DNA of 64,000 nucleotides, taken from assembly GCA_903642265.1 (NCBI GenBank), contig CAHJWN010000014.1, positions 1 to 64,000 on the forward strand. Direction: 5' to 3'. Positions 1-9,046 of the stretch are shown here, in pieces (the stretch's first letter is position 1; each line of letters begins with the position of its first letter). Both the position numbers and the translations under genes were made by a program. The notes below the pieces were generated by a model. The model did no database searches. It had not been told where the DNA came from and saw only the letters and a program-made list of their open reading frames with translations. The DNA is from Acidobacteriaceae bacterium. Lineage in GTDB: Bacteria > Acidobacteriota > Terriglobia > Terriglobales > Acidobacteriaceae.

Positions 1-517
1 AATCCACGATGAAGCCTGAACCTAGCGCGCGCCGGGAACCACCATCTCCGCCATCGCCCCCATCATCGCCGCCCTGACCGCCCTGGCCACCTTGCCCGCC
101 AAAGAAGCGGTTGAAGAAGTCCTGCATATCACCGGGAGATTGCTGCGAATCGTCATCGCCGGCGCCGCCGTTCGGGCCCTGCGGAACCGCCGGGTGATTG
201 CGCGGCAAGCGCCTCTTGCCTGCAGCCGCAGGTTTGGCCGATTCCTCCGTGTTGATATTCACCACGGCCGGCCCGACCTCCTTCGCAATTTTTGAGAAGC
301 CGTTCGAAAGGTTTACCGGATCAGGAATCGTAAGCGGCCGTGCATCCGACGAGTCAACTTGCTGCTCCTTGCCACTTACCTTGCGCGTCATGACCGAGCC
401 CGCAAGAATTCCTGCCGAAAGCGTGCCGAGAAGAACGAATGTGGTGGTCAGACGGTGGCTGCCAAGGCGCGTACGCCAGCCTGTCTTCGGTGTCGTGTTA
501 TCCATCTGGTTTTCCAT
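1..517 (-). CDS. Do-family (HtrA/DegP-like) serine protease, N-terminal part, cut by window edge
   Basis: Periplasmic trypsin-like protease of the Do family, a quality-control enzyme anchored by or exported through an N-terminal hydrophobic segment. About 172 codons are visible. They show a short basic N-terminus, a hydrophobic segment at about residues 22-42, a proline/lysine-rich linker containing GPAVVNI (typical of the start of HtrA proteins), an FFNRFFG motif, a run of GGQGGQGGQGG-type glycine/aspartate repeats, then GSGFIVD, the opening of the protease domain. The catalytic residues lie beyond the edge. ATG at 517 is preceded by AAGAGGT about 13 bases away; a second in-frame ATG at 505 is an alternative. 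Family assignment is good, gene-level identity (degP, degQ, mucD) is open. Confidence 0.85.
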   Translation of the reverse strand, partial: MENQMDNTTPKTGWRTRLGSHRLTTTFVLLGTLSAGILAGSVMTRKVSGKEQQVDSSDARPLTIPDPVNLSNGFSKIAKEVGPAVVNINTEESAKPAAAGKRRLPRNHPAVPQGPNGGAGDDDSQQSPGDMQDFFNRFFGGQGGQGGQGGDDGGDGGDGGSRRALGSGFIVD

Positions 518-752
518 CGGGAAGAATCGGACCTCTTGTCTTTCGTTCTATTCGGAGTTGATACCATGCTGCGCAGGAAGTGTCAGTATGCAACCTGACA
601 TTCAAGTATAGCGATGCACTGCCGCATCCGTCGTTACTCTTGTGCGACTCTTCGATTAGACGCCGGGTTGATGCGAAAAGAGGCAGACCCTTCTCTGATG
701 TCCAGCCTGCGCACAAAGCGTTGTGCATCAGGTACAGAAAACGCCGCCAAAC

Positions 753-1877
753 TTAATCCGTGTAGAGCTGTCCCGCAAACGCGTCCAGCGACAAATTCCG
801 CAGCAGGTTTCGTCGCATCCCCGACTGCACCTGGTGCAGTCCGCGACTCGCCAGCTCAATCCACCGGAACGAAAGCGATTCCCCCAGCCGCTCCAATTCT
901 GTGCGCAGGTCCGTATTCCGAATCAGCTCCGGCGTGCCCGCATGCAGCAGCAGCAAGTCCTCTAGCAGTAGCGTCAGCGCCCGCAGCAGTGCCGCCGTCT
1001 TTTGCTGACCCTCCGCACCCGCACGATATGTCTCTGTCATCTTGAACAGCGCCGTGTGGTCGGGATCAGCAACCGCATTCCGCAGGAAGATCAGCGCATC
1101 CGCCCTCGCCGTTGCGTATGCCGCCAGGTCGAACCCTAAGGCCTTGCCCGCAGCGCCCTGCGCAAGTCTTGCCACCAGGCCACGCTGCTGTGGCGCAATC
1201 TCCGGCCGCCTGTCCGAAAGCAGTTGGTCAATCTCATCCACCGGCAGCGCCCCCAGCCTCACCGTCGCGCATCGCGACCGGATCGTCGGCAGCAGCTCGC
1301 CAGGATTCTCTGCCAGGATGAAGATGTGCACCGTCTCGGGAGGCTCTTCCAGCACTTTCAGCAGCGAGTTCGCCGCTTCCTTCATGAAATTAGCCGCCGT
1401 CAGGATAAAGATCTTCCGTGGAGCCTCGCTTGGCAGATAGTGCGACCGCTGAATCAACGTCCGCACCTGTCCCAGCTTGATCAGCAACTGCGGTGGGTCC
1501 GGCGGAATGATCAGGACATCCGGATGCGGCTGCACCAGCACCCGCGTCTCTTTCTTATCCGTCTCGCGCAGCTCCTCACGCGCCGCGACTGCCAACTCCA
1601 CCTGCTCTTCCAGGTTCCCCGCCGAAGCAATTCGTACACAGTTGGAACAAACCCCGCAAAAGCTCGCCAGCGACTGGCCATTTGACCAAAGGTCCCGCGG
1701 TTGCCGCTCGCACTCCACCGCCATCGCCAGCATCAGTGCCAGCGTGTACTTCCCCGCCCCGCTCGGCCCCGCCAGTATCAGGGAGTGCGGCAGCCGCCCT
1801 GCAGCAATCGCCGTCCGCAGATGCTCGACTGCTAATCCGTTGCCCAGAAAGTCGTTGAATGTTGCCGGAAGCGCCAC
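753..1877 (-). CDS. holB: DNA polymerase III delta-prime subunit
   Basis: Clamp-loader subunit that helps open and load the beta sliding clamp. It has 374 residues. Walker A GPSGAGKYT is at residues 37-45, zinc-binding cysteines at about 56, 74, 77 and 80 (CGVCSNC), and the SRC arginine-finger motif of clamp-loader AAA proteins is in TIRSRCATV. The region between the first zinc cysteine and the CxxCxxC is longer than in E. coli HolB. A charged insertion (REELRETDKKETR) follows the zinc module. The start codon is GTG at 1877. No tmk gene is next to it, unlike in many bacteria. Confidence 0.9.
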   Translation of the reverse strand: MALPATFNDFLGNGLAVEHLRTAIAAGRLPHSLILAGPSGAGKYTLALMLAMAVECERQPRDLWSNGQSLASFCGVCSNCVRIASAGNLEEQVELAVAAREELRETDKKETRVLVQPHPDVLIIPPDPPQLLIKLGQVRTLIQRSHYLPSEAPRKIFILTAANFMKEAANSLLKVLEEPPETVHIFILAENPGELLPTIRSRCATVRLGALPVDEIDQLLSDRRPEIAPQQRGLVARLAQGAAGKALGFDLAAYATARADALIFLRNAVADPDHTALFKMTETYRAGAEGQQKTAALLRALTLLLEDLLLLHAGTPELIRNTDLRTELERLGESLSFRWIELASRGLHQVQSGMRRNLLRNLSLDAFAGQLYTD

Positions 1878-1906
1878 AAGCTTAAGGGTACCCCAACTCG
1901 GCCTGT

Positions 1907-2214
1907 CTACACGGAGACGCCCGAAGGTACATATGGTTCGGCATCTCGCAGGATCGTGCTTTTTAGTTCAAGCCGCGTTTTCGAGAGATCATGTGCCGAC
2001 TGCAAATTGAGCCAGAACTCTGCCGACGTACCAAAGTAAAGGGAAAGGCGCAGCGCTCGTCCGTCGTGACGCTGCGCCGCACATGCAGGATCTCTCCAAC
2101 GCGCGTGGCGGTTATGCGGGTCTGCAGCGCAAGGTGATTTACACGGATCTCCGTAGGGACGAGGAGGTCCTCGCGCAGGATCGTGCGGGAGTGATTGTGC
2201 GCTCGACGCGCCAC
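1907..2214 (-). pseudogene. HigA-type antitoxin, frameshifted remnant
   Basis: Two reading frames together reproduce a HigA (XRE-family plasmid-maintenance antidote) protein. The first frame gives TILREDLLVPTEI and ATRVGEILHVRRSVTTDE. The second gives ALRLSLYFGTSAEFWLNLQ and DLSKTRLELK, ending at 1907. Both are hallmark blocks of the family in correct order. The break lies at about 2056, where GAG is followed directly by CGCTG; one missing G would restore GAG-GCG-CTG and join the frames. The usual N-terminal HPGE block is degraded (HNHSRT), the start would be GTG at 2214, and no HigB toxin is recognisable upstream. I read it as a dead toxin-antitoxin remnant; a single-base sequencing error is the alternative. 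Confidence 0.75.
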
Positions 2215-2685
2215 CCTGCCGCTGGTCGTGCAATGATTTCTGATCTCTTGATCTACACAGCGTTGATCTCCGCGAACTATCCCTTGCTCCGCCGTGCATC
2301 CCGCAAGGAAAAATGCTTCTGCGCTCGGCTCCTCAACCTTACTTCGCCCTCTTCGCCATCAACCTAAGCGCAGCGAAGGATCCCGCGTAACTCCGCGATT
2401 ACGTTTGTCGTTGAGCTTTTCTCGAGACACCGCTCGCCAATGGTCGCAACGCGCTCTTCTTTGTCATCGTTCGCCCTAAGCGGAGGACTGCCAGGTTCTT
2501 GCAATTGCGCTCTCTTTTCCCGCCAAACGATGTCCAGTCTTGCGTTTCTGATAAGCTCTCGTCATCGTCTAGCTAGGACTGCTCTGATGGTCTCTGCGCA
2601 ATCGAGCAGAAGTTTGGTCAGCGACATGGTTCAAGAAACTTATGGCGCAGGTTCAGCATTTCAGTGGGTGCGAGGAGGGGGGTAC
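2215..2685. other. Gene-free stretch of about 470 bases, possibly decayed
   Basis: No convincing gene is seen. On the minus strand one frame from ATG at 2626 to a TAG near 2363 is open apart from a single in-frame TGA. Its translation (fragments LLLDCAETIRAVLA and RNARLDIVWREKRAQLQE) looks protein-like but is not recognised. Next to the broken antitoxin, this could be another degenerate gene. On the plus strand an open frame runs into the following gene but has no ribosome site or recognisable content. Confidence 0.35.
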
Positions 2686-3846
2686 ATGCGCCACAAGATT
2701 TGCACTCTAATGGCCATTCTTTCGGCTATTTCGCTTACCCTCACCGCCCATGCCCAATGGGAGATCGAAGAATCCCATACCACCGCCAGTCTGCGCGGCA
2801 TTCACAACGTAGGTGCAGGTATTGCCTGGGCCAGCGGCACCAATGGGACTGTCCTGCGGACGGAAGACGGTGGCTACCTCTGGCAAACCTGCACCGTCCC
2901 ACAAGGAGCCGAAAAGCTTGACTTCCGCGGCATCCAGGCCTTCGACGAGAACACCGCGATCGTCATGTCCTCCGGCCCCGGCGACCAGTCCCGCCTCTAC
3001 AAAACCACCGACGGCTGCCAGAGCTGGAAGCTCCTCTTCACCGACCCCGATAAAGACGGCTTCTGGGACGCAATGCGCGCCCTGACCCGCGACGAATTCG
3101 AAGTGGTTGGCGACTCCGTTGACCATAAGCTCGTCGGTGAAAAGACGGGCCACATCATCCCCGTTTGGCAGTTTCGTCCTGAAAATGACCCCAAGCATCA
3201 ATCTCCTACCCATTTCTTTGAGCTACCTGCCGAACCAAAAGAAGGAGGTTTCGCGGGGAGCAACTCCACTCTTGTGATCGGTACTACCCCTCGTCGCGAT
3301 CCCGTGTGGGCCTATCAGTGGCTGGCTACCCAGACTCCCGACCATTCGTACGTTCACCGTGAAGCGTCGGAACAGACCGCGACCTGCAAACCATGCCGAA
3401 TCGAGAACCTTCGCGTTGAAACTCCGATGAGCCAGGGCTTGGAAAGCACAGGCATATTCTCATTGGCATTCCGCGAGGACCAGTTCGGCATTGCTGTCGG
3501 CGGCGACTACCAAAAACCTGGCGCAGCTGCCAAAACCGCCATCTATTCGATTGATTCGGGAAAGACCTGGACTCTGGCACGAACTCAACCTCACGGCTAC
3601 CGCTCCGCCGTGGCCTACGACAGCCCCACAAGAACATGGATCACCGTAGGCCCGAACGGCACCGACATCTCCATCGACGACGGCCGCAACTGGCATCCCC
3701 TCACACCCACGTTGCAAGACGACCCCGGGGCCGACAAGAACTGGAACGCCCTCTCACTCCCCTTCGTCGTAGGTCCAAAAGGCCGCATTGGCAAGCTCCG
3801 CAACAACGCTCTGCCGACCCCACAAACAAATTCGCCGCCCCACTAA
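2686..3846 (+). CDS. Secreted Asp-box / YCF48-like beta-propeller protein
   Basis: Exported protein of 386 residues with a clear signal peptide (MRHKICTLMAILSAISLTL then AHA-Q). At least four Asp-box motifs (S/T-x-D-x-G-x-x-W) are visible: TEDGGYLW, TTDGCQSW, SIDSGKTW and SIDDGRNW. They are spaced as in sialidase/YCF48-type propellers. The opening residues after the signal (SLRGIHNVGAGIAWASGTNG) match the usual start of such propellers in acidobacterial proteins. The function is unknown; no catalytic sialidase arginine triad is evident. The start at 2686 is chosen because a strong GAGGAGGGGGG ribosome site precedes it; the frame stays open upstream to 2440 without support. Confidence 0.8.
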   Translation: MRHKICTLMAILSAISLTLTAHAQWEIEESHTTASLRGIHNVGAGIAWASGTNGTVLRTEDGGYLWQTCTVPQGAEKLDFRGIQAFDENTAIVMSSGPGDQSRLYKTTDGCQSWKLLFTDPDKDGFWDAMRALTRDEFEVVGDSVDHKLVGEKTGHIIPVWQFRPENDPKHQSPTHFFELPAEPKEGGFAGSNSTLVIGTTPRRDPVWAYQWLATQTPDHSYVHREASEQTATCKPCRIENLRVETPMSQGLESTGIFSLAFREDQFGIAVGGDYQKPGAAAKTAIYSIDSGKTWTLARTQPHGYRSAVAYDSPTRTWITVGPNGTDISIDDGRNWHPLTPTLQDDPGADKNWNALSLPFVVGPKGRIGKLRNNALPTPQTNSPPH

Positions 3847-3879
3847 GGAGCGGCGAACACTGCTGTGTACAAAAGATAA

Positions 3880-4563
3880 TCAGAACCGGTAAACGAGGCT
3901 CGCAACCGGTTCGTCAGTAACCCTCCAGCTACGCGTGCTCAGTAAAGACTGATTGAAGTTCGGTGACCGATAGATAAGCGACCGTCCCTCGACTCGGATT
4001 GCGATGTGCTTGTTTGGTGTAGGCAGATCAAGACCGACTTCCACCAGCCCGGTCGCACGCCACTGGCTCGATGCCTGCGAAGGGATGAAACTGATCGCGC
4101 CACCACCAACATTTACGAATGGCTGTAAGACGATGTGCTTCGGGTGAAATACATATGCCGCGGTCGCCTCATTCGCCGTCACCGGAATGGATAGGCTCTG
4201 TCCAGCCGCACTGGAGTAGTTGAAGTTATAGATCTCCTTCGACCGGAAATACCCATAGTTCACTTCAACCCCGGCGTAAGACACGGGATGCAATTGCATC
4301 GATAGCAACAAGCCACCAGAATACGGCGTGAACTGCTGCTGCCCACTTACCGTCTCGTTAAGTACCCCACCAGTAGGAGTGTTGATGGTCGCTGTCACCG
4401 CACTCGAACCATCCGTGAGTGGGGTCGTAAACTGCCCCGCATAACCAGCGGAGATGCTACCGCCCTTCAAGCTATAAAGCTGTTTATAGAATTGGCCGTG
4501 AGCTGCTGTCGCAAGCGTCGCGAAGACAAGCGGAAGGATGGTACGTCGCATCGTTTGAAGCAT
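3880..4563 (-). CDS. Outer-membrane beta-barrel protein
   Basis: A 227-residue protein with a signal peptide (RRTILPLVFATLATAAHG-Q) and alternating aromatic/polar strands. It ends in VASLVYRF, the terminal phenylalanine typical of barrels inserted by BamA. It resembles the barrel at 29287-29886 in layout (YSLKGGSISAGYAG opening, NYGYF strand, HIVLQPFVNVGGGA strand). It belongs to the small porin-like or OmpA-barrel class; its substrate is unknown. GGAG stands 8 bases before the ATG at 4563; an internal ATG three codons on is also possible. It lies downstream of, and in the same direction as, the two ferritin-like genes. Confidence 0.75.
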   Translation of the reverse strand: MLQTMRRTILPLVFATLATAAHGQFYKQLYSLKGGSISAGYAGQFTTPLTDGSSAVTATINTPTGGVLNETVSGQQQFTPYSGGLLLSMQLHPVSYAGVEVNYGYFRSKEIYNFNYSSAAGQSLSIPVTANEATAAYVFHPKHIVLQPFVNVGGGAISFIPSQASSQWRATGLVEVGLDLPTPNKHIAIRVEGRSLIYRSPNFNQSLLSTRSWRVTDEPVASLVYRF

Positions 4564-4685
4564 CTTGAATCTCCAAGCTGGGCTGATCGTCTCCGATTTA
4601 CCCGATGTTTAGCCCTGTTCGTAAGGCGTCGTTGTGAAGAGCGCACCCACTGCATGCAGGATGCGCCCGCGTCTCTTACGACTCG

Positions 4686-5552
4686 CTAGCTGGTGATGAT
4701 CGCGCCATTCAACCCGTTGGGGAAGAACCCGCCCGCGGAAACCCCGGTCGCTCCTGGGGCCGCGTAGACAATCTGCAACACTTGCGACGTTGTTCGTGAC
4801 GGCGTAAGACCATTAGTCGGGCCAGTGTTGAAGACCTGAGTCATCGATGGAACCAGGTCCTGCGCATCTGCAGCAGGTGAAGGCACGCCCAGGCTGATAC
4901 AAAGCTGCCGTAGCAAACCTTCATGCTGCGCCTCTACATGCAGGATCTGAGCCGCATAAGTCAACGCAGTCGTGTTTGTCGCAAGGTACGCAGCGCCGCC
5001 TATGTAAGCACTCGTTCCCACGCCTTCCAGCTGGCGCGCCACGGCGAGGAACGTGGCGTCCGAGTTGACCGTGCCCGCTGCAGCAAGGTTCAGGTTTGGC
5101 ATCGCCACCGGAGTCCCACCGACGGCTGCAATCGTGCTCCGCAGGAACTCGACATGCAGTTGCTCATCGATCGCCAGCTGGGTTGCTGCACTCGCAACGA
5201 CGGGATTCGTGAACGCGACCCGTGCGCCCCCAGTAGCCGTACCTGCTCCCGTGCCCATATCAGTTGCGGAGAGACCGGAGCCCGTCGCAACGTACAGATA
5301 GAAGCTCGCCTCCAGATACTCGAGGTTCAGCGCGAAGTTCAGCACGTCAAGTACGGACGGTGTAACCGTCGGCAGCACGATCGGACCGTCATTGCTGCAC
5401 CCAGAAAGCGCGCCTGCGCCAAGTACGGCGCCGGTTGCTGCAAGGCCGGAAAGAAGACTGCGGCGCTTCAAGAGAGTTGATGACCGATCAGCAACAAGAC
5501 TCGCTGCATTCACTTCATCAGTACTAAATAGATTCAACTTCGTTTCTGACAT
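4686..5552 (-). CDS. Tat-exported ferritin-like domain lipoprotein
   Basis: A 288-residue protein of the ferritin-like (Ferritin_2) class. It has a twin-arginine segment (KRRSLLSGLAA, arginines about 30-31) followed by a lipobox LSGC with cysteine about 52, so export folded and lipid anchoring are expected. The four-helix domain shows ALNLEYLEASFYLYV, DEQLHVEFLR and HVEAQHEGLLR. These supply the E, ExxH and ExxH residues of a di-iron site. The start at 5552 has AGGAGG 6 bases upstream; the open frame extends 14 codons further without support. It is paralogous to the next gene upstream (5616-6509) and co-directional with it, 63 bases apart. The role is probably iron or oxygen handling in the envelope; no enzymatic activity can be assigned. 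Confidence 0.8.
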   Translation of the reverse strand: MSETKLNLFSTDEVNAASLVADRSSTLLKRRSLLSGLAATGAVLGAGALSGCSNDGPIVLPTVTPSVLDVLNFALNLEYLEASFYLYVATGSGLSATDMGTGAGTATGGARVAFTNPVVASAATQLAIDEQLHVEFLRSTIAAVGGTPVAMPNLNLAAAGTVNSDATFLAVARQLEGVGTSAYIGGAAYLATNTTALTYAAQILHVEAQHEGLLRQLCISLGVPSPAADAQDLVPSMTQVFNTGPTNGLTPSRTTSQVLQIVYAAPGATGVSAGGFFPNGLNGAIITS

Positions 5553-5615
5553 GAATCGCCTCCTGGCGAAAGTTATAAATTGAAGAGCAATCATTCAACG
5601 TTGAGTAGCCCGGAC

Positions 5616-6509
5616 CTAGGTCGACGCAATCGTGCCGTTCACACCATTAGGGAAAAAGCCACCAACAGTGACACCCGCGGGAGGCGTTGTCACAGCAGGA
5701 GTCGACACTTTGTATGCCACTCCGAGCACCTGAGATGTGTTGCGCGAGGGAGCAAGAGCGGTCGTGGCATTCGCAATAAAGTAGTTGGTGGCGCTTGGCG
5801 GCACATCCTGTGCATCGATAGCTGGACTCACAACATTCTGTGTCACGCAAAGGTAATCGACCGCGCCTGCATGTTGCCCTTCCGCACCAAGGATCTGAGA
5901 CGCTGTCTGCAGGACAGCGGTGTTCGACACGAGGAACTGCGCCGACCCGATGTAAGCAGAGCCACCCAAAGCCGTAAACTGTCGTGCCGCCGCAAGAAAT
6001 TGTGCTTGCGTCGTAATCGGGCCATTGGCAGCAAGATTGATCAAAGGTTGCGCAATTGGTGTCCCTCCAAGCGAGGTGATTGCGCCCTGAAGGTCAGCAA
6101 TGTGGTTCACCTCATCCTGTGCCAGCGCTTTCACTACAGCTAAGGTATTTGCATCGAGCGCCAGCTGCGGCGGCGCACCTTGCACCGGAACGCCCGCTCC
6201 ATTCTGCGCACTCGTCAGACCTGACCCGGTAGATACATACAGGTAGAAGTTCGCTTCAAGATACTCAAGGTTCAGCGCGAAATTAAGAACGTCCACAATC
6301 GCCGGACCTGTGGCAGTTTGCGCCATGCCCTTGCGCGTACTCGAAAGAGTCGCAGCAGCAGTAGCAGCAAGCATCGTCCCCATGAAACCGCGACGGCTGA
6401 TCTGTTTTACAACCCGATCGAATGCAAGAATTTTGCGGTCCGTCGCAAGTTGTTCCTCACTGACGGTTTCGGTTGGGCAGAGATAAGACTGCAAATGTAT
6501 CTTCGACAA
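5616..6509 (-). CDS. Tat-exported ferritin-like domain protein (paralogue)
   Basis: A 297-residue paralogue of the adjacent downstream gene. A Tat motif SRRGFMG (arginines about 39-40) precedes a hydrophobic stretch and a probable signal-peptidase I site near GMAQ. There is no lipobox cysteine, so this copy should be soluble in the periplasm while its neighbour is lipid-anchored. The ferritin-like core is ALNLEYLEANFYLYV, AQDEVNHIADL and ILGAEGQHAGAVD, and both proteins share a C-terminal VGGFFPNG(V/L)NG motif. I chose TTG at 6509 because GGAGG lies 7 bases upstream, mirroring the neighbour; an ATG at 6527 has no ribosome site. The length matches the paralogue. Confidence 0.78.
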   Translation of the reverse strand: MSKIHLQSYLCPTETVSEEQLATDRKILAFDRVVKQISRRGFMGTMLAATAAATLSSTRKGMAQTATGPAIVDVLNFALNLEYLEANFYLYVSTGSGLTSAQNGAGVPVQGAPPQLALDANTLAVVKALAQDEVNHIADLQGAITSLGGTPIAQPLINLAANGPITTQAQFLAAARQFTALGGSAYIGSAQFLVSNTAVLQTASQILGAEGQHAGAVDYLCVTQNVVSPAIDAQDVPPSATNYFIANATTALAPSRNTSQVLGVAYKVSTPAVTTPPAGVTVGGFFPNGVNGTIAST

Positions 6510-6756
6510 GGTACTGCCTCCAGGCATGACTCAACATTCGAGAGCGATCTCGTGAGCCAACGATTTGATTGTTTGGGTGGGTTCGTGCGGCGTACAACTC
6601 ACCATCATTTGTCCCAGCAAAAAATTGCTGCTTAGCTCGTAGAAGGCTAGGCGCAAGAATTGGTTGCTCTCTTCGGTTGCTTCACCACCCGTGTTTGACG
6701 ACAACAAACATTTGCGCCAGACTTACATCGAATAACGTGCAGTATCATTAAGGTCA

Positions 6757-7888
6757 ATGCTCTCTGACCTCGAATACACCTACTCCCCAGTCCGCGATAA
6801 AGTCCGCGACCTGCGGGAGTATCTTTGACGCACCCCGCCTTCGCCGTGAACTGACGATTATCGAAGAGAAGACCTCGGACCCAGCCATCTGGGCCGACGC
6901 CGCGCGTTCACAGCCCCTCATGCGTGAACGCAAGCGCCTCGAAACTCTCCTCGCTGACGACACAGAGCTTGCCCGCCGCTCCGACGATATCGAGGCTTAC
7001 TTCGATCTCGCTAAAGAAGGTGAAGATACCGAGCCTGACCTGACTCGCGAGATCCCCTCTCTCATCGAGTTCACAGAGAAACTCGAATCCAAGACCATGC
7101 TCTCCGGAGAGACTGACCCGCTAAATGCCATCGTTGTCGTCCACCCGGGCGCCGGCGGCACCGAAAGCCAAGACTGGGCCGAGATGCTGATGCGCATGTA
7201 TATTCGCTGGGCCGAGCGCGAAGGCTTTCGCACCGAGATCAACGAGATCCAGGATGGCGATGAAGCCGGCATCAAGTCGGCCACCTTCACCATCACAGGG
7301 GAGTTCGCCTTCGGCATGCTCTCGGGCGAGACCGGCGTCCACAGACTTGTCCGCATCTCACCCTTCGACTCTGCCAAGCGCCGCCACACCAGCTTCGCGT
7401 CGGTGTTCGTCTCCCCCGAGATCGACGACACCATCGTTATCGACATCAAGCCCGACGACCTCCGCATCGACACCTACCGTTCTGGAGGCAAAGGTGGTCA
7501 ACACGTTAACACCACTGACTCCGCTGTGCGGATCACCCATCTGCCTACCGGTCTCGTAGCCGGATGCCAGAACGAGCGCTCGCAGCACAAGAATAAAGAG
7601 CGTGCAATGAAGATGCTCCGGTCACGTCTCTACGAATACGAGCTCGACAAGAAGAAAGCCATTACGCGTAAGCTCGAAGACTCCAAACTCGACATTGGTT
7701 TCGGCTCGCAGATCCGCAGCTATGTCTTGCAGCCCTACCGCATGGCCAAGGACCTCCGCACCCGCGTCGAAGTAGGCGACGTGGACCGCGTGCTCGACGG
7801 TTTCCTTGAACCCTTCATCCGCGGCTACCTTCGCATGCGCCGCGAAGGCAACTTCCCCGCCGAGCTGGCTGAACCCGACGACCTCTAG
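6757..7888 (+). CDS. prfB: Peptide chain release factor 2, with programmed +1 frameshift
   Basis: Class I release factor for UGA/UAA codons. ATG 6757 opens a 23-codon frame ending CTT-TGA. A +1 shift on CTTTGAC continues at GAC 6827 to the stop at 7888, giving about 376 residues, normal for RF2. Visible motifs are the SPF anticodon tripeptide (RISPFDSAKRRH) and the GGQ peptidyl-hydrolysis motif (SGGKGGQHVNTTDSAV). The purine-rich GGGAG just before CTTTGA acts as the stimulatory Shine-Dalgarno-like element. The in-frame UGA is autoregulatory: low RF2 favours the shift. Annotating from the first ATG inside the second frame (6920) would lose the N-terminal domain. Confidence 0.96.
6815..6829 (+). 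promoter_or_regulatory. prfB programmed frameshift signal
   Basis: GGGAGTATCTTTGAC: the internal purine-rich GGGAG element, CTT slippery codon, UGA stop and following C form the canonical RF2 autoregulatory +1 site. Only 3-4 bases separate the Shine-Dalgarno-like element from CTT, as expected. Confidence 0.93.
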
Positions 7889-8083
7889 CCCCCACAGCCG
7901 GGTCCCCCTTCTCAAGACACGCCTCGTGGTCAGTAAGGTGAGTTTCAAGCAGATCTTATCCGCATTTACTCATCCAGCCTGACCATGACATCTGTCACCA
8001 CGCAGACTGACAAAATAGACTTCCTTGGCGTGCCGCAATCGCGCATACTCCTCGATACCGCAACTAAGCGGCGCGAGGAACTT

Positions 8084-8824
8084 ATGGCCACCAAAGCCGA
8101 CTACGGCATCGACGCACCTGCAGTGCTGCGCAACTTCTTCCTCTTCGCTTTCCTTTGCTTCATTGCCGCAAAGTTTGTCCCCTCGCCGCTCCATCTTGGC
8201 CCAGTCCTCCTCGGTGTACGCCCGATGTTTCTCTGGACTGGTGGCTTTCTCTTTGTCGAGGGCTGTCTTTACCTGCTCTACGTCAAATACGGCAAGTTTC
8301 GCCATCGCGACTTCATCCTCGCCTTCCACACCTGGCGCGGCGACGAGCAGGTCCTCGACGTAGGCTGCGGCCGCGGTCTCCTGCTATGCGGTGCAGCCAG
8401 GATCATCGCATCTGTGAACGGAACCGGACATGCGACTGGAATAGACATCTGGTCCAATGTCGACATGGGCGGCAACGCCATCGTCGCCACCCAGCACAAC
8501 ATCAATGTCGAAGCTCTCACCAATCACTGCACCCTCGTCAGCGCCGGCGCGCAACAGATGCCCTTCCCTGACGCACAGTTCAACGTCATCGTCTCGAACC
8601 TCTGCCTTCACAACATCTACGACGCACCCACCCGCCACAAAGCCCTGGACGAAATAATTCGCGTCCTCAAGCCCGGCGGTCAGGCCCTCCTGTCCGACTA
8701 CAAGCTCACCTCTGAATACGCTAAACACCTCCGCACGGCCGGCTTTGAAGTCACGAAGAAGCGCGGCAGCTTCTGGGCCACCTTCCCACCGCTCGCCGTA
8801 GTCATCGCCACCAAACCTCAATAG
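8084..8824 (+). CDS. Membrane-anchored class I SAM-dependent methyltransferase
   Basis: About 246 residues from the chosen start. Two N-terminal hydrophobic segments (VLRNFFLFAFLCFIAAKF and PMFLWTGGFLFVEGCLYLLY) precede a Rossmann methyltransferase domain. The domain has motif I VLDVGCGRG, an acidic loop GIDIW, AQQMPFPDAQFNVIVSN, and LKPGG before the last strands. It is a Methyltransf_11-like fold with an unknown acceptor. ATG 8084 is chosen because GAGGAA precedes it and the N-terminus KADYGIDAP fits this group; an ATG at 7985 in the same frame lacks a ribosome site and would add 33 unremarkable residues. It stands alone after prfB. Confidence 0.75.
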   Translation: MATKADYGIDAPAVLRNFFLFAFLCFIAAKFVPSPLHLGPVLLGVRPMFLWTGGFLFVEGCLYLLYVKYGKFRHRDFILAFHTWRGDEQVLDVGCGRGLLLCGAARIIASVNGTGHATGIDIWSNVDMGGNAIVATQHNINVEALTNHCTLVSAGAQQMPFPDAQFNVIVSNLCLHNIYDAPTRHKALDEIIRVLKPGGQALLSDYKLTSEYAKHLRTAGFEVTKKRGSFWATFPPLAVVIATKPQ

Positions 8825-9046
8825 TCGCGGATCGGATTGTCTCACCCGCTCGACGGCCTCATCATCGCGAAGGTAAGCATCGAACAAAGCTCGAGCGCCT
8901 AACTCCCCCGCACAATCGCCGCCCCGTTCACACCCTCTCCTCACGAGGAACATGTTCTCCCGCCATCGCCTCATGCGGCCTAAGCGATGAGCAGGATCAG
9001 AACCCATCCACCTTGCTCCGCATCCAATTTTCGAACAGGAGTATCC

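Noticed and set aside
2440-2685. N-terminal extension of the Asp-box protein
   Set aside because: A strong ribosome site and a signal peptide start at 2686; the extension has no recognisable content.
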